Of a stretch of 64,000 nt of DNA, positions 7,882-16,843 are shown one piece after another. Source of the stretch: Flavobacteriaceae bacterium UBA4166. GTDB lineage: Bacteria; Bacteroidota; Bacteroidia; Flavobacteriales; Flavobacteriaceae. The notes below the pieces were generated by a model that had not been told where the DNA came from, made no database searches, and saw nothing but the letters and a program-made list of their open reading frames with translations. The stretch spans positions 1 to 64,000 of the forward strand of contig DFVG01000007.1 of NCBI GenBank assembly GCA_002379985.1, read 5' to 3'. The position numbers and the translations under genes are program-made. The stretch's first letter is position 1. Each line of letters starts with the position of its first letter.

Positions 7882-10305
7882 TTAAGAATTTTTTTTCGTG
7901 AGCTGCACGAGCGAATTATAATCCACGAAATACGTAATTCGCAGCGAGAGAGAATGCAATTGCGGTTGCGCAAAAAGTTGGTCTAAACTTTCGGTATACG
8001 AAAGGGTAGCGGCTTCATTTTGATTGAACAGTTGATTGCGATATAGCAAAGAAGCTTCACTTCCAGGCGCAAAACGCCACCGAAAGCGTACATCCAGATT
8101 CCAAATATTGAAATTTCGATTTGGGTCATTTTCTGAAGTATCGTACGCAACAAGTGTTCTGCTTCCGTTATCGTTCAATTTAAAAAAGCGATCTACGCCA
8201 TAATCCGCCGTACTCCAAAAATTTCGAAACCTCAAGTCGATAGCCTTCAAGGGGTCAAAATTATAACTCGCGGTGAGCGTGTTCTCAAGGTTGGTAATAT
8301 CGCGTTGTCCAAAAAACACATCGGTGTCTGTGTTGTCTATGTACCCAAAATTATCTTTCCGCTGGAAAAAGTCAGCTGAAAGAATCACTAAAAACCGATT
8401 AGAAAAGCGATAGCGCGGGGATACGTTAAAGCCAAAGTTTCGCTGCGGATCCTCTAAAAAACTTCGGTAATTGATGCCCAGATCATACGCGAATTTTTTT
8501 CGATAGTCTGAAGAAACCCAAGCATTGCCACCAATATTTTGGTGAAAGGTCACAAATTTTCCTGGGACTCGTGGTTCAAAATAATCCTGCTTTTTACTGT
8601 TAACATTGGTATTGCTTCCAAATGCAAATCGCTCTGTGGTTACAAAGAACGTATTGATGTTGAACTCATTTTCGGTTTGTAAACTGGGTTGATATAGGCG
8701 ACGATGTCGGGCCGTAGCTTCGATGCGGTAGTTGTTGAAGGTGTTGGTGGGTTCAAAGATCTGGTACGAAGCCCCCACGACAACGTTATTGTAATTGTTG
8801 GTAAAATTAACGCCTAGATCGTTGATATCATAAGTCGTATTTGCGAAATCATGCCCCACGCGATATCGAAAGTTCCCTTTGATATTAATGATATCTAATT
8901 CTGAACGAAATCCTGATCGCCATCCTGCTTTTTCATGAACATTACTAAAAATAGCACGTCCTGCCGTTCGAATGGTGTTATTCTTGTCGGTTACATTGAA
9001 GGATAAGGCCGAAACATTGGCATCGCGAAACGAACCGTTTCGTGTGACGTTAGTATTGACCAAAGATAATGTAGAATTGTCATTGAACTGTTGATCGAGC
9101 ACCACGACATTGTAGTTGGAAAGCGGCTCTACCAAAACGGTGCGTTGTACACCGGTTAGGGTATCCTGAACAGTTGCAAAGGTTTTTTCGGTTACTGAAT
9201 TTAAAAAACCTACCCCTAGATTTTGCTGCGTTCTACCCGAAACTTTCAAGGCATTCAAGAGATTTACCTTGGCAGGCGCTTCTGCGATAATTTCATTCTC
9301 GAACGTTTCTGCTTCGGTCGAAGGCGCGCCCCCAATTCGTCTTGAAAAAAAGATTCCTCCGCGATTGAAAAGCTCAATTCCCTCACGGAAAAATTGACGG
9401 TTTTCTCCAAAGGTTTGTTCAAAAGGGCCCAAATTAAGACGTACCGGATCAAAGGCTACTTGTCCAAAATCCGGAATCAACGTAGCATCTAACGTAAAGC
9501 TATCGCTCAATCCGTATTTAATATCCATCCCGGCACTGGCTTCGGCTTCCACGTCACTGTCAAATGTGGAAAGTGTTCCCTGTACAAAAGGAAACAAGCT
9601 GAGTCGGGTAGGAGGTTCAATATCCCGTACTCCCGTAACAGGGCCGTTGTATTGCGTTTCCCGACCTTCTCCATTGGGAATGAAGTTCCAGGTATGTGTT
9701 TCATTACGAAGCGTTAAGCGTCGGTAAAAATTGATACTCCAATTCTGGATATTCGCTTCAGGAAAACGTAAGGCGTGATAGGGAATTTTATATTCAGCAT
9801 ACCAACCGTTGGCATCTTTGGTGACACGGCATTGGAACACTACATCATAACGAAAATCTTGATTTCCCAAGGAAACCCTAGAATCGCCTATAGTGCCTGC
9901 ACTGGTAACATAAAAACGCGTTTCATTGATTCCGTCATTGTAAGTGTTGAGGGCTACTGCAAATTGATCGGCTTGTGCGTTGAGATCATCGCGTTGAGCA
10001 AATTGTGAAGGGATGGACTCGGGGTTGGGGTGATAGAGGTAGGCTGCAATGTACACGGCTTCGTTATCGTAGGCCATTTTGACTTCCGACAGGTATTCTT
10101 CGGGAATTATCAGGTCGTTTCCGGGTTGATAGACATGGAAATTTCCACTGGCAGTTATATTTTGCCAAACCACGTCATTCAGTGATCCATCAATAACAGG
10201 TGCAGTACTGATACGCTGGGCATGCAAAGTCTTTTGTTGTGAAAATAAAAAAGGGATACAAGAGAAGAACGCTACCAAAATGGTAGTTAGTTTTCTATAG
10301 TTCAT
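7882..10305 (-). CDS. DUF5916 outer-membrane protein with CBM9-like N-terminal domain
   Basis: A protein of 807 residues with a signal peptide (residues 1-22, ending FLFSQ). Residues 28-220 form a carbohydrate-binding family 9-like beta-sandwich (APVIDGSLNDVVWQ, EVKMAYDNEAVYIAAYLY, WYAEYKIPYHALRF). The remaining 580 residues carry alternating beta-strand patterns and match DUF5916, probably an outer-membrane barrel. The family is common in Bacteroidota; ligand and role are unknown. The short distance to the downstream ABC gene suggests shared transcription from the promoter at 10343-10350. Confidence 0.8.
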   Translation of the reverse strand: MNYRKLTTILVAFFSCIPFLFSQQKTLHAQRISTAPVIDGSLNDVVWQNITASGNFHVYQPGNDLIIPEEYLSEVKMAYDNEAVYIAAYLYHPNPESIPSQFAQRDDLNAQADQFAVALNTYNDGINETRFYVTSAGTIGDSRVSLGNQDFRYDVVFQCRVTKDANGWYAEYKIPYHALRFPEANIQNWSINFYRRLTLRNETHTWNFIPNGEGRETQYNGPVTGVRDIEPPTRLSLFPFVQGTLSTFDSDVEAEASAGMDIKYGLSDSFTLDATLIPDFGQVAFDPVRLNLGPFEQTFGENRQFFREGIELFNRGGIFFSRRIGGAPSTEAETFENEIIAEAPAKVNLLNALKVSGRTQQNLGVGFLNSVTEKTFATVQDTLTGVQRTVLVEPLSNYNVVVLDQQFNDNSTLSLVNTNVTRNGSFRDANVSALSFNVTDKNNTIRTAGRAIFSNVHEKAGWRSGFRSELDIINIKGNFRYRVGHDFANTTYDINDLGVNFTNNYNNVVVGASYQIFEPTNTFNNYRIEATARHRRLYQPSLQTENEFNINTFFVTTERFAFGSNTNVNSKKQDYFEPRVPGKFVTFHQNIGGNAWVSSDYRKKFAYDLGINYRSFLEDPQRNFGFNVSPRYRFSNRFLVILSADFFQRKDNFGYIDNTDTDVFFGQRDITNLENTLTASYNFDPLKAIDLRFRNFWSTADYGVDRFFKLNDNGSRTLVAYDTSENDPNRNFNIWNLDVRFRWRFAPGSEASLLYRNQLFNQNEAATLSYTESLDQLFAQPQLHSLSLRITYFVDYNSLVQLTKKNS

Positions 10306-10342
10306 GAATTACTAATTAAGGGTGCCTCAAACAATGAAGAAA

Positions 10343-10350
10343 CAAAACTA
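10343..10350 (-). promoter_or_regulatory. -7 promoter element TAGTTTTG for the DUF5916 gene
   Basis: Exact TAnnTTTG match on the minus strand, 37 bases before the ATG at 10305. Confidence 0.45.
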
Positions 10351-10425
10351 GCATATCATCCCTGTGTAACTATTAATGAAAAGTTAAAAAAGAAACCCCA
10401 ACGTTCTCTCTGGTCTTTTAAGTTG

Positions 10426-10433
10426 TAATTTTG
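10426..10433 (+). promoter_or_regulatory. -7 promoter element TAATTTTG for msrA-folE
   Basis: Exact TAnnTTTG match ending 8 bases before the msrA ATG, leaving a leader of only about 5 bases. Confidence 0.5.
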
Positions 10434-10441
10434 TTTAAGAT

Positions 10442-10993
10442 ATGGCAGAACAAATACAACAAATTGTTTTGGCTTCCGGTTGCTTTTGGTGCACGGAAGC
10501 TGTTTTTCAAAAGGTTGAAGGAGTTTTGGAAGTAGTTTCGGGATTTACCGGAGGTACGATCAAAAATCCGGCGTATCGAGAGATTTGTACCGGCCGAACC
10601 GGTCATGCTGAAGGCGTTCAAGTAACCTATGATGCAAATAAGGTGGGTGTGCGTAAACTCCTTGAAATTTTCTTCGCAACGCACGATCCTACCACCTTAA
10701 ACCGACAAGGAAATGATGTGGGAACACAATACCGAAGTGGTATTTTTTATACTTCTGAAGCACAACGAGAGGTGGCAGAACAGTATATTGAATTCCTGGA
10801 GAAAGAACAGGTGTTCAACCAACCCATTGTTACCGAAGTGACGCCACTAGATGTATTTTACAAAGCCGAAGAAGATCATCAAAATTTCTACAATCAACAC
10901 ACACAGCAGCCGTATTGTCAGGTCATTATTAATCCGAAGCTGAAAAAATTGTCACAGTATTTTAATGAATCGTTGAAAGACACAACCCATTAA
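10442..10993 (+). CDS. msrA: peptide-methionine (S)-S-oxide reductase
   Basis: MsrA repairs oxidised methionine (S epimer) in proteins using thioredoxin. The protein is 183 residues, normal for the single-domain enzyme. The catalytic motif GCFWC places the nucleophilic Cys at 14. Other family blocks are [38 protein letters not shown] and [10 protein letters not shown]. There is no signal peptide, so it is cytosolic. folE begins 14 bases after its stop, and the two are probably cotranscribed. Confidence 0.95.
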   Translation: MAEQIQQIVLASGCFWCTEAVFQKVEGVLEVVSGFTGGTIKNPAYREICTGRTGHAEGVQVTYDANKVGVRKLLEIFFATHDPTTLNRQGNDVGTQYRSGIFYTSEAQREVAEQYIEFLEKEQVFNQPIVTEVTPLDVFYKAEEDHQNFYNQHTQQPYCQVIINPKLKKLSQYFNESLKDTTH

Positions 10994-11007
10994 TCCAATT
11001 TTCGTAT

Positions 11008-11583
11008 ATGAATTCCGAAGAAAACCTCAATATACTTATTCATTCCTTTAAAGATGTGATCCAACATGTTGGAGAAGATGTAACCCGCGAAGGACTTCTA
11101 AAAACCCCAGAGCGCGCGGCAAAGGCTATGCAGTTCTTAACCTCAGGTTACGAGCAAGATGCGCCGGCGATTCTCAAAAAAGCCATGTTCGCTGAAAATT
11201 ATCACGATATGGTCGTGGTGAAGGATATCGAGTTGTATTCGCTCTGTGAGCATCACATGCTTCCTTTCTTCGGAAAAGCACATATTGCATATATTCCCGA
11301 CGGGCACATTGTGGGCTTAAGCAAGTTGCCCAGGGTAGTGGATGTGTTTGCACGCCGACTCCAAGTACAGGAGCGTTTAACCCACGATATTTTGGAATGT
11401 ATCAATGATACGCTGAAGCCGCAGGGAGTGGCCGTGGTCATAGAAGCTGCTCATATGTGTATGATGATGCGAGGGGTACAGAAGCAAAATAGTGTGACAA
11501 CTACTTCTGGATTTAGAGGACAATTTGAAAAGCAGGAAACGCGAAATGAATTTTTAAAACTGATCAGCAGTAATCTATCATAA
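11008..11583 (+). CDS. folE: GTP cyclohydrolase I
   Basis: FolE converts GTP to 7,8-dihydroneopterin triphosphate, the first step towards folate and other pterins. The 191-residue protein has the Zn site CEHHMLPF (Cys and His ligands) and the second Cys in [10 protein letters not shown], together with [23 protein letters not shown]. Length and motifs are normal for the type I enzyme. It lies downstream of msrA in the same direction. Confidence 0.95.
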   Translation: MNSEENLNILIHSFKDVIQHVGEDVTREGLLKTPERAAKAMQFLTSGYEQDAPAILKKAMFAENYHDMVVVKDIELYSLCEHHMLPFFGKAHIAYIPDGHIVGLSKLPRVVDVFARRLQVQERLTHDILECINDTLKPQGVAVVIEAAHMCMMMRGVQKQNSVTTTSGFRGQFEKQETRNEFLKLISSNLS

Positions 11584-11633
11584 TTTTTGGCAAGTTTATT
11601 GCGTTGTATATCATGTAACTAAATCTTTGCAAC

Positions 11634-11942
11634 ATGACACATACTAAATATAAATTATTAGGTCGCGGATTACTGTACGATGCCATCGGTATGGTAACGA
11701 TGGGTATTCCGGTTATCGGTCCGTTTTTAGATCTCATCTGGGCGCCTTTTGCAGCACGCGAAATGCAGAAAATGTACAAGGGCGAGAAGGGAAAAATAGC
11801 TTCTATTCTTGTGTTTATAGAGGAGATCTTACCCGTTTCAGACATTATCCCAACATTTACACTGATGTGGTTGTATACGTTTGTATGGAACCGAAAGGAA
11901 CAACCGGTTCCGCAGACCATCGAAGTAGAGGTAAACGATTAA
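11634..11942 (+). CDS. small conserved membrane-associated protein, unknown
   Basis: A protein of 102 residues with two moderately hydrophobic stretches: IGMVTMGIPVIGPFLDLIWAPF in two halves (about 18-39) and SDIIPTFTLMWLYTFVW (about 69-85). It has a charged tail. The AREMQKMY sequence between them suggests a cytoplasmic helix. I do not recognise a named family. It ends 15 bases before a strong terminator. Confidence 0.65.
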   Translation: MTHTKYKLLGRGLLYDAIGMVTMGIPVIGPFLDLIWAPFAAREMQKMYKGEKGKIASILVFIEEILPVSDIIPTFTLMWLYTFVWNRKEQPVPQTIEVEVND

Positions 11943-11956
11943 ACGATATTATGAAT

Positions 11957-11988
11957 AAAAAAAGCCGCTCATTTGAGCGGCTTTTTTT
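11957..11988. terminator. bidirectional intrinsic terminator
   Basis: Stem arms GCCGCTCA (11964-11971) and TGAGCGGC (11974-11981) are flanked by seven A and seven T, so it can stop transcription from both converging genes. Confidence 0.9.
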
Positions 11989-12001
11989 ATACCCATCCAA
12001 C

Positions 12002-12559
12002 TTATTCAATAGTAATATTGAAGTCAGCACGAATGTCGGTTTCACCTCCGGCATCTTCCAAGGTTCCGTCATTGGGCTTATTGGGTTCGTGTCGTAAGAC
12101 GATCGTTAGCGTGCCTGAACTGGCATCTCCTGTATCTAGTGCGAAATTCACTCCTAATGGATTTCCATTATCGTCAAAGTCGCCATAGGATGTTGTTGCG
12201 TTTAGGCCGCCTCCGACTAAATGGAAGAACTGGTGCTCTTCGTCTTCTTCCAGAACCTCTAGCGTAATGTCCTCTGCAGGATCTTCAGTTTCATTAAGTA
12301 CTTCAAGAATTCCTACATAGGTAGTGTTGGCAAGTAGGTTTCCGGAAACGGTTACTTCCGGTGGATTGGGACCATCACCATCTAAATCTCTAGAGGTAAG
12401 CATCACAAAGCTACCTTCTGCCGTCAGACTCACATTTAAGGTTGTAATAATTTCTTCTTCATTAACCACTTGTGGAGTGGCATCATCATCGTTATTACTG
12501 CAGCTTGTAAAGCCTAGTATCACGATGGAAAAAATACATGCATATTTGAAAAGTTTCAT
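12002..12559 (-). CDS. acidic lipoprotein paired with a TonB receptor
   Basis: A protein of 185 residues with a lipoprotein signal (lipobox around FTSCS, Cys at about 20) followed by an acidic linker SNNDDD. The mature part is rich in Asp and Glu and has beta-sandwich-like repeats (SLTAEGSFVMLTSRDLDGDG, LANTTYVGILEVLNE). The linker points to outer-membrane export. It lies 18 bases after the TonB receptor gene on the same strand, so it is probably its surface or periplasmic partner. I cannot name the ligand; the acidic and His content together with the neighbours suggests metal. Confidence 0.7.
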   Translation of the reverse strand: MKLFKYACIFSIVILGFTSCSNNDDDATPQVVNEEEIITTLNVSLTAEGSFVMLTSRDLDGDGPNPPEVTVSGNLLANTTYVGILEVLNETEDPAEDITLEVLEEDEEHQFFHLVGGGLNATTSYGDFDDNGNPLGVNFALDTGDASSGTLTIVLRHEPNKPNDGTLEDAGGETDIRADFNITIE

Positions 12560-12577
12560 AGTTGTCTAATGTTTAAA

Positions 12578-14977
12578 TTAATAATTGATTTTTAAGGAAA
12601 GAAGCACATTCCTTCCTTGATCATCGGCGTAATATCGAAGCCGATTTAAATAGTCACGGTATTCTGTGTTGAATAAATTAGTCACGTCCAAACCTACCTC
12701 GCCGGTAGTTCCCGCACCCATCGAAAACGCATAGCTTCCGTTAAAATGGATCAAATGATAGGCGTCGGGAGGCGTGCTGATATCCACCAGAACATTGCTT
12801 TCTTGTTCCGGTAAAAACACTTCAAAGTTATTATTGGGGAATTCATTTTGGCGAAATACATATTCGCTCTGAAGCCCTAATCTTAGCTTATTATTCTTCA
12901 GAAAAGAACCAGACAATCCGTTTCTCAAGCGAGCGGGAGGCATATTGATAAGCGGCCGATCAAGATCGGTATCGGTTCCTTTCACTAATGAGAATTGAAA
13001 TTGATAGTCAAGCCAATTGGAAACCGCTACTTGTGCATCTAAGTCCAATCCTAACAATCTCGCCGCCGTTTGCCGATATTCCCATACTTGAAAGTTTCCA
13101 CGAAGGGTTTGCTGAATTCCGGTAGGTTCGATAAGAATAAAATCTTCGATAAAATTCGCGTACGGGTTTACAGAAAAAGTAAGCCTACCTGCAGTACGTT
13201 GGAACGTTAGTGTAATCTTTTGTGCTTGTTCTGAATTAAATCTCAAGTCTCCCAGCTCAATACGAGAAGCCGAATGATGCAGTCCTTCGCTAAACAATTC
13301 TGAAGGATTTGGTGCTCGCGATGCAAACGCATAGTTGGCTAACAAGCTCATTCCGTTTCCGATGCGATAGGCAGCTCCGGCGGTAGCCGAAACATTGTTG
13401 AAGGTCAACTGCGGATTTGTGAGAATTTGGTTTCCAAATTCGCCCACAACCAAGTCCGGAAACTCTTCATCGTAGCCTCTTGCTTCCCAAAATGAGGTGC
13501 GGTAGAATTTATCGACATCCATAAAGGTATAGTCAAATCTGCCTCCTAATTCGAACGTCCATTGCGTACTCGCTTCATACTCTCCAATGGCATACACTCC
13601 CAGATTATATTCATCATAGTCAGGAATTAAACGGCGCACGCCCGTATTTGGATCCGCAAAATTATTTTGCCACATTCCCGTAATCCCTGCCTTGACTGAC
13701 ATGTCTTGCGGCTCATTCCAAAGCATGTTCACATCTGCTCTATGTGTGGTGAGTTGAAGATCTACGGAAGGTTTATTGGCATCATCACCTCTGCGGATGT
13801 CAAATTCAAATCGTTGATTGTATTGAAAATTATACTGTGCGTCAATCTTTCCGAAGCCTTCCAATTGTTTAAAACCAGACAAACGCGCGGTATGATGTGT
13901 CACCTCTTGTCTAGGCCGATCAATTTCATAGGTGAACGGTTCGATGATCTGTGGTACGTCACTTTCGATGGCCGTAACCTGATCGGATGCACCACCTAAA
14001 TGTGAAGCACGTAAGATTCCTAATTTACTAGCAAAGAAAGAGTAATACCCTTCCAAACCGTAACTTATCTTGTTCAACCCTCCACGAAATGAAACGGCTT
14101 GTTCAGACAATCCTGTATTGCTCAACACATAATCGGGTGCTTCAAAATCGCCATACCGTTTCAACGACCCTTGAAGCGAAGCGAACCAACCGTCTCCACT
14201 CGATTTGGTAAGTTGAGAGGTGAGACTTCCGCCTCTTCCGTTACTGGAAAAGCTTGCAATGGTTTTTCCGAAGAGCGAATCTTTGATGGGCATCGCCTTG
14301 GGTTCTGAAATAACAATTCCGCCAATAGCATCTCCGCTGTACTGCAATGCAGAAGCCCCTTTAAGAACGCTGATGCTGTTTGCGGTATTCACGTCAATAT
14401 TCGGCGCATGCTCGGCACCCCATTCTTGGTCCTCCATGCGAACGCCGTTGTTGATGATCGTGACTCGGCTGCTATGTAAGCCATTAATGACCGGCTTTAC
14501 AACAGCATTCCCTGTGGTTAAGGTGGATACACCACTCAACGTATTTAATACATCTCCAAGAGAAGCATTACTTTGACCTTCAATGGTTTCCAGCTCGATC
14601 GTATTTTCAGCCAAGGTCTCTACTTTGGTTCGATATACACGCGCGGTAACCATCACTTCATCAAGCGATTCCAAATGATGCTCTAAACGAAACGTACGTT
14701 CTGTGTTGCCAGTCATTCGCACTGAAAACCCTCTGGTAGCACATTCCGGATGTGAAATTTGAAGTGAATATGTTTCTTCACATAGCGTTTCAAATGAAAA
14801 CGTTCCGTCAAGATCAGTAAGCACAGCCTCTTCGGTACCGGCCACAATCACGGTGGCTCCCGATAGGGGAGACCCGTCGTGAAGGTCAATAACGGTTCCG
14901 TTTAAGGTGTAATCACAAGTTTGAGCCATGGCCCAATACCCTGAAAGCATCAGGGAAAGCATACATATAAAGCGCAT
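12578..14977 (-). CDS. TonB-dependent outer-membrane receptor
   Basis: A receptor of 799 residues. It has a signal peptide (1-18), a carboxypeptidase regulatory-like extension with four Cys (about 19-100), then the plug (NTLSGVSTLTTGNAVVKPVINGLHSSRVTIINNGVRMEDQEWG in separate conserved blocks, ending GGIV), then a 22-strand-type barrel finishing with an aromatic C-terminal strand (LLSLKINY). The gene order receptor-lipoprotein and the upstream His/Cys-rich protein suggest metal uptake (zinc or copper), which is inference. No SusD partner is present, so it is not a typical glycan utilisation pair. Confidence 0.88.
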   Translation of the reverse strand: MRFICMLSLMLSGYWAMAQTCDYTLNGTVIDLHDGSPLSGATVIVAGTEEAVLTDLDGTFSFETLCEETYSLQISHPECATRGFSVRMTGNTERTFRLEHHLESLDEVMVTARVYRTKVETLAENTIELETIEGQSNASLGDVLNTLSGVSTLTTGNAVVKPVINGLHSSRVTIINNGVRMEDQEWGAEHAPNIDVNTANSISVLKGASALQYSGDAIGGIVISEPKAMPIKDSLFGKTIASFSSNGRGGSLTSQLTKSSGDGWFASLQGSLKRYGDFEAPDYVLSNTGLSEQAVSFRGGLNKISYGLEGYYSFFASKLGILRASHLGGASDQVTAIESDVPQIIEPFTYEIDRPRQEVTHHTARLSGFKQLEGFGKIDAQYNFQYNQRFEFDIRRGDDANKPSVDLQLTTHRADVNMLWNEPQDMSVKAGITGMWQNNFADPNTGVRRLIPDYDEYNLGVYAIGEYEASTQWTFELGGRFDYTFMDVDKFYRTSFWEARGYDEEFPDLVVGEFGNQILTNPQLTFNNVSATAGAAYRIGNGMSLLANYAFASRAPNPSELFSEGLHHSASRIELGDLRFNSEQAQKITLTFQRTAGRLTFSVNPYANFIEDFILIEPTGIQQTLRGNFQVWEYRQTAARLLGLDLDAQVAVSNWLDYQFQFSLVKGTDTDLDRPLINMPPARLRNGLSGSFLKNNKLRLGLQSEYVFRQNEFPNNNFEVFLPEQESNVLVDISTPPDAYHLIHFNGSYAFSMGAGTTGEVGLDVTNLFNTEYRDYLNRLRYYADDQGRNVLLSLKINY

Positions 14978-15013
14978 TGAATTGGCTTTGGAGGTTATAA
15001 AATTGTTATATCG

Positions 15014-15346
15014 TTAGATAACAACCTCCGGAGGACCCCGCAAATAAATGCTATGCGTATTTTCAAGGTCATGTTGAAGTGTATACTGAAAATAATTTGT
15101 GACGTGCGTCGCAGGTGTCAATGAGTTGAAGGTAGCTGCGAGTCCGTCATAAAATTGCGAAAAATGAAAGAGATCAATATCGCAATGGACTTTTTGTTCG
15201 TGCAAGTGGGTGCTTACGTCACCACATTCTTTATGCTCATGGTCGGCAAACAGGTGTGAAAACTGAATCGACGTAGGAAACAGCAGTGCTGCCGCGAGAA
15301 ACGCAGGAAGGATAACATGAATACTTATGTAGGTTAGTCGATTCAT
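15014..15346 (-). CDS. small secreted/anchored His- and Cys-rich protein
   Basis: A protein of 110 residues. It has an N-terminal hydrophobic segment (9-28) and then a cluster of potential metal ligands: DHEHKECGD (36-44), THLHEQKVHCDIDLFHF (46-62). Seven His and two Cys fall within about 30 residues, followed by a less conserved tail. Similar short proteins occur beside TonB receptors in flavobacteria. A metal-binding or sensing role in the periplasm is inference from ligand content and from the receptor gene 37 bases downstream. Its ATG overlaps the stop of the upstream DUF6787 gene by 4 bases. Confidence 0.65.
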   Translation of the reverse strand: MNRLTYISIHVILPAFLAAALLFPTSIQFSHLFADHEHKECGDVSTHLHEQKVHCDIDLFHFSQFYDGLAATFNSLTPATHVTNYFQYTLQHDLENTHSIYLRGPPEVVI

Positions 15347-15645
15347 TTAGGTATTAAAAATCCAAGTTTCATGCTGCGCAGCATCTTTTTTTCAAAGTTC
15401 CAAAAAAATGTGTATTCACCAAAAAGCCATCCAAAAAAAACCAAGAGCACTTGATAAATTGGAAAGATGATCAAGATCCGTACCGGCCAGTAGATCCAAG
15501 CACCCATTTCTCTTTCTATACCCACTATTTCCGTGAGCGGTGCTGCAAATTTAGCCGACGTGCTTCCGGTAATGGCAAAAACAATCAAGATTACTGTTAG
15601 TTGCCAATTCGAAGTAATATTCCAACGTTCCTTTAGCTTTTTCAA
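15343..15645 (-). CDS. DUF6787 family membrane protein
   Basis: A protein of 100 residues with an N-terminal KLKERWNI, a first helix (about 16-32) and a second (about 52-73), then a FFWNFEKKMLRSM amphipathic end. This is the pattern of the Bacteroidota DUF6787 family, sometimes mislabelled diacylglyceryl transferase. Function is unknown. It overlaps its two neighbours by 4 bases each (15642-15645 and 15343-15346), so the three genes are tightly coupled. Confidence 0.7.
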   Translation of the reverse strand: MKKLKERWNITSNWQLTVILIVFAITGSTSAKFAAPLTEIVGIEREMGAWIYWPVRILIIFPIYQVLLVFFGWLFGEYTFFWNFEKKMLRSMKLGFLIPK

Positions 15646-16049
15646 CGCAGTCTTTGATTGTATTTTTTTTCGAAATATTGAAAGTAATTATACAAGAGAT
15701 AATTCACTTCTTTTCCGTAGCGAACATTGGCTTCATAATTGATCAATTGTGGGTAGAGCTCTTTAGAATACTGCCCGTTCAACACACGCCGATTGTATTC
15801 ATTCACATAAAAAATGTTCTTATTCTCCAGAAAAGCAATTCCGTAGTAATCTTCCGGAAACTGAGTTACAAGCCAACTGTTGAAGCCGGGTTCAATGATT
15901 ATAATTTCGTATTCTAAACTGTCGTTCGCAATGCGAACGGTATCGCCCTCTTGCGCTACCTCATTGCCATTATCGCTCATGGTAGACTTTGTACTGTCGC
16001 AACTGGCAACAGCAATAATCAATAAGAGTATGGGTACAATATATTTCAT
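15642..16049 (-). CDS. DUF6146 family lipoprotein
   Basis: A protein of 135 residues from the ATG at 16049. The signal ends in a lipobox (IAVASCDST, Cys at about 17). The C-terminal core (EPGFNSWLVTQFPEDYYG, FYVNEYNRRVLNGQY, GKEVNYLLYNYFQYFEKKY) is the conserved part of DUF6146, found beside DUF6787 in flavobacteria. Function is unknown. An upstream in-frame start at 16064 is less likely because it falls inside the promoter element at 16062-16069. Confidence 0.75.
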   Translation of the reverse strand: MKYIVPILLLIIAVASCDSTKSTMSDNGNEVAQEGDTVRIANDSLEYEIIIIEPGFNSWLVTQFPEDYYGIAFLENKNIFYVNEYNRRVLNGQYSKELYPQLINYEANVRYGKEVNYLLYNYFQYFEKKYNQRLR

Positions 16050-16061
16050 AGCATCAACTGT

Positions 16062-16069
16062 CAAAAATA
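16062..16069 (-). promoter_or_regulatory. -7 promoter element TATTTTTG for the DUF6146-DUF6787-TonB run
   Basis: Exact TAnnTTTG match on the minus strand, 12 bases before the ATG at 16049. Confidence 0.5.
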
Positions 16070-16111
16070 CAAAAACGGTTATGGGAAGACATTCTTTTAA
16101 CGATTCTTAAC

Positions 16112-16138
16112 AAAAAACGCTCCAAATTTGGAGCGTTG
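16112..16138 (-). terminator. intrinsic terminator after the DUF937 gene
   Basis: A perfect 8-base stem (AACGCTCC/GGAGCGTT) with a 6-base loop, followed on the minus strand by a T run. It lies 22 bases after the stop codon at 16160. Confidence 0.85.
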
Positions 16139-16159
16139 TATATTGAGATACGGTTTTTT

Positions 16160-16801
16160 TTAGTTTCCGAAGAGACCACCCAACATACCGCCAAGGCCGC
16201 CTTTTTTCTTATTACCGCTCAACACCATTCCGGCAATATCGTCTACCACACTACCGTCATTATCTCCATCTAGAAGCGATTCTATAAGAGATTGCTGTTT
16301 GCGTTGCTGTTTTTTTCCGCCCCCTAACATACCGCCAAGTAAGCTCTCTATACCACTGTCTGAAGCAACATTTTGCTGGCGCTTCTGTTTTCCTAGATAG
16401 CCTAGAGCGATTGGCGCTAAGACTTGTAAGATGTTCATTACCGAGTTAGAATCTAAGCCCGATTTTTTAGAAATGGCCCCAACCACATTGTCTTGAGATC
16501 CTCCTAATACGTGCCCTAAAATTCCCAAGCCATCTACTTTAATATCATCATTAACACCCCCATCAAAGAGGCCGCCTAGATTATCTAAAATACTTCCGTC
16601 GTGTTTATTGTTAAGAGCGCCCATAAGACCTGCGGCTCCTTGTGGGGTTTGTGCATTCCGTTTCATGGCTCCCATAAGTAATGGTAATGCCATAGTCACC
16701 ACAGAAGCGGTTTTGTCTTCCGGTTGATTGGTTTCACGACTTACCCCTTGAAGGATCTTTTGCCCCGTGTCACCCGTTAATAAATCTAATATTCCAGCCA
16801 T
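16160..16801 (-). CDS. DUF937 domain protein
   Basis: A protein of 213 residues. It starts with MAGILDLLTGDTGQKILQGV, followed by repeated Gly-Leu-rich helices (LLMGAMKRN, GLMGALNNKHDGSILDNLGGLF, DGLGILGHVLGG) of the DUF937/YidB type. Two acidic DGDNDGSVVDD-like loops lie between helices. The C-terminal 25 residues are Gly/Lys-rich (GNKKKGGLGGMLGGLFGN). No catalytic residues are apparent. Monocistronic, with its own terminator. Confidence 0.8.
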   Translation of the reverse strand: MAGILDLLTGDTGQKILQGVSRETNQPEDKTASVVTMALPLLMGAMKRNAQTPQGAAGLMGALNNKHDGSILDNLGGLFDGGVNDDIKVDGLGILGHVLGGSQDNVVGAISKKSGLDSNSVMNILQVLAPIALGYLGKQKRQQNVASDSGIESLLGGMLGGGKKQQRKQQSLIESLLDGDNDGSVVDDIAGMVLSGNKKKGGLGGMLGGLFGN

Positions 16802-16843
16802 AATGTGTTGTTTTTTAGGTTCTTCTATGGAAAGTTACGTCAA

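Noticed and set aside
10306..10441. A riboswitch in the divergent gap before msrA
   Set aside because: The gap holds two promoter elements and spacer only; no stable multi-stem structure is obvious.
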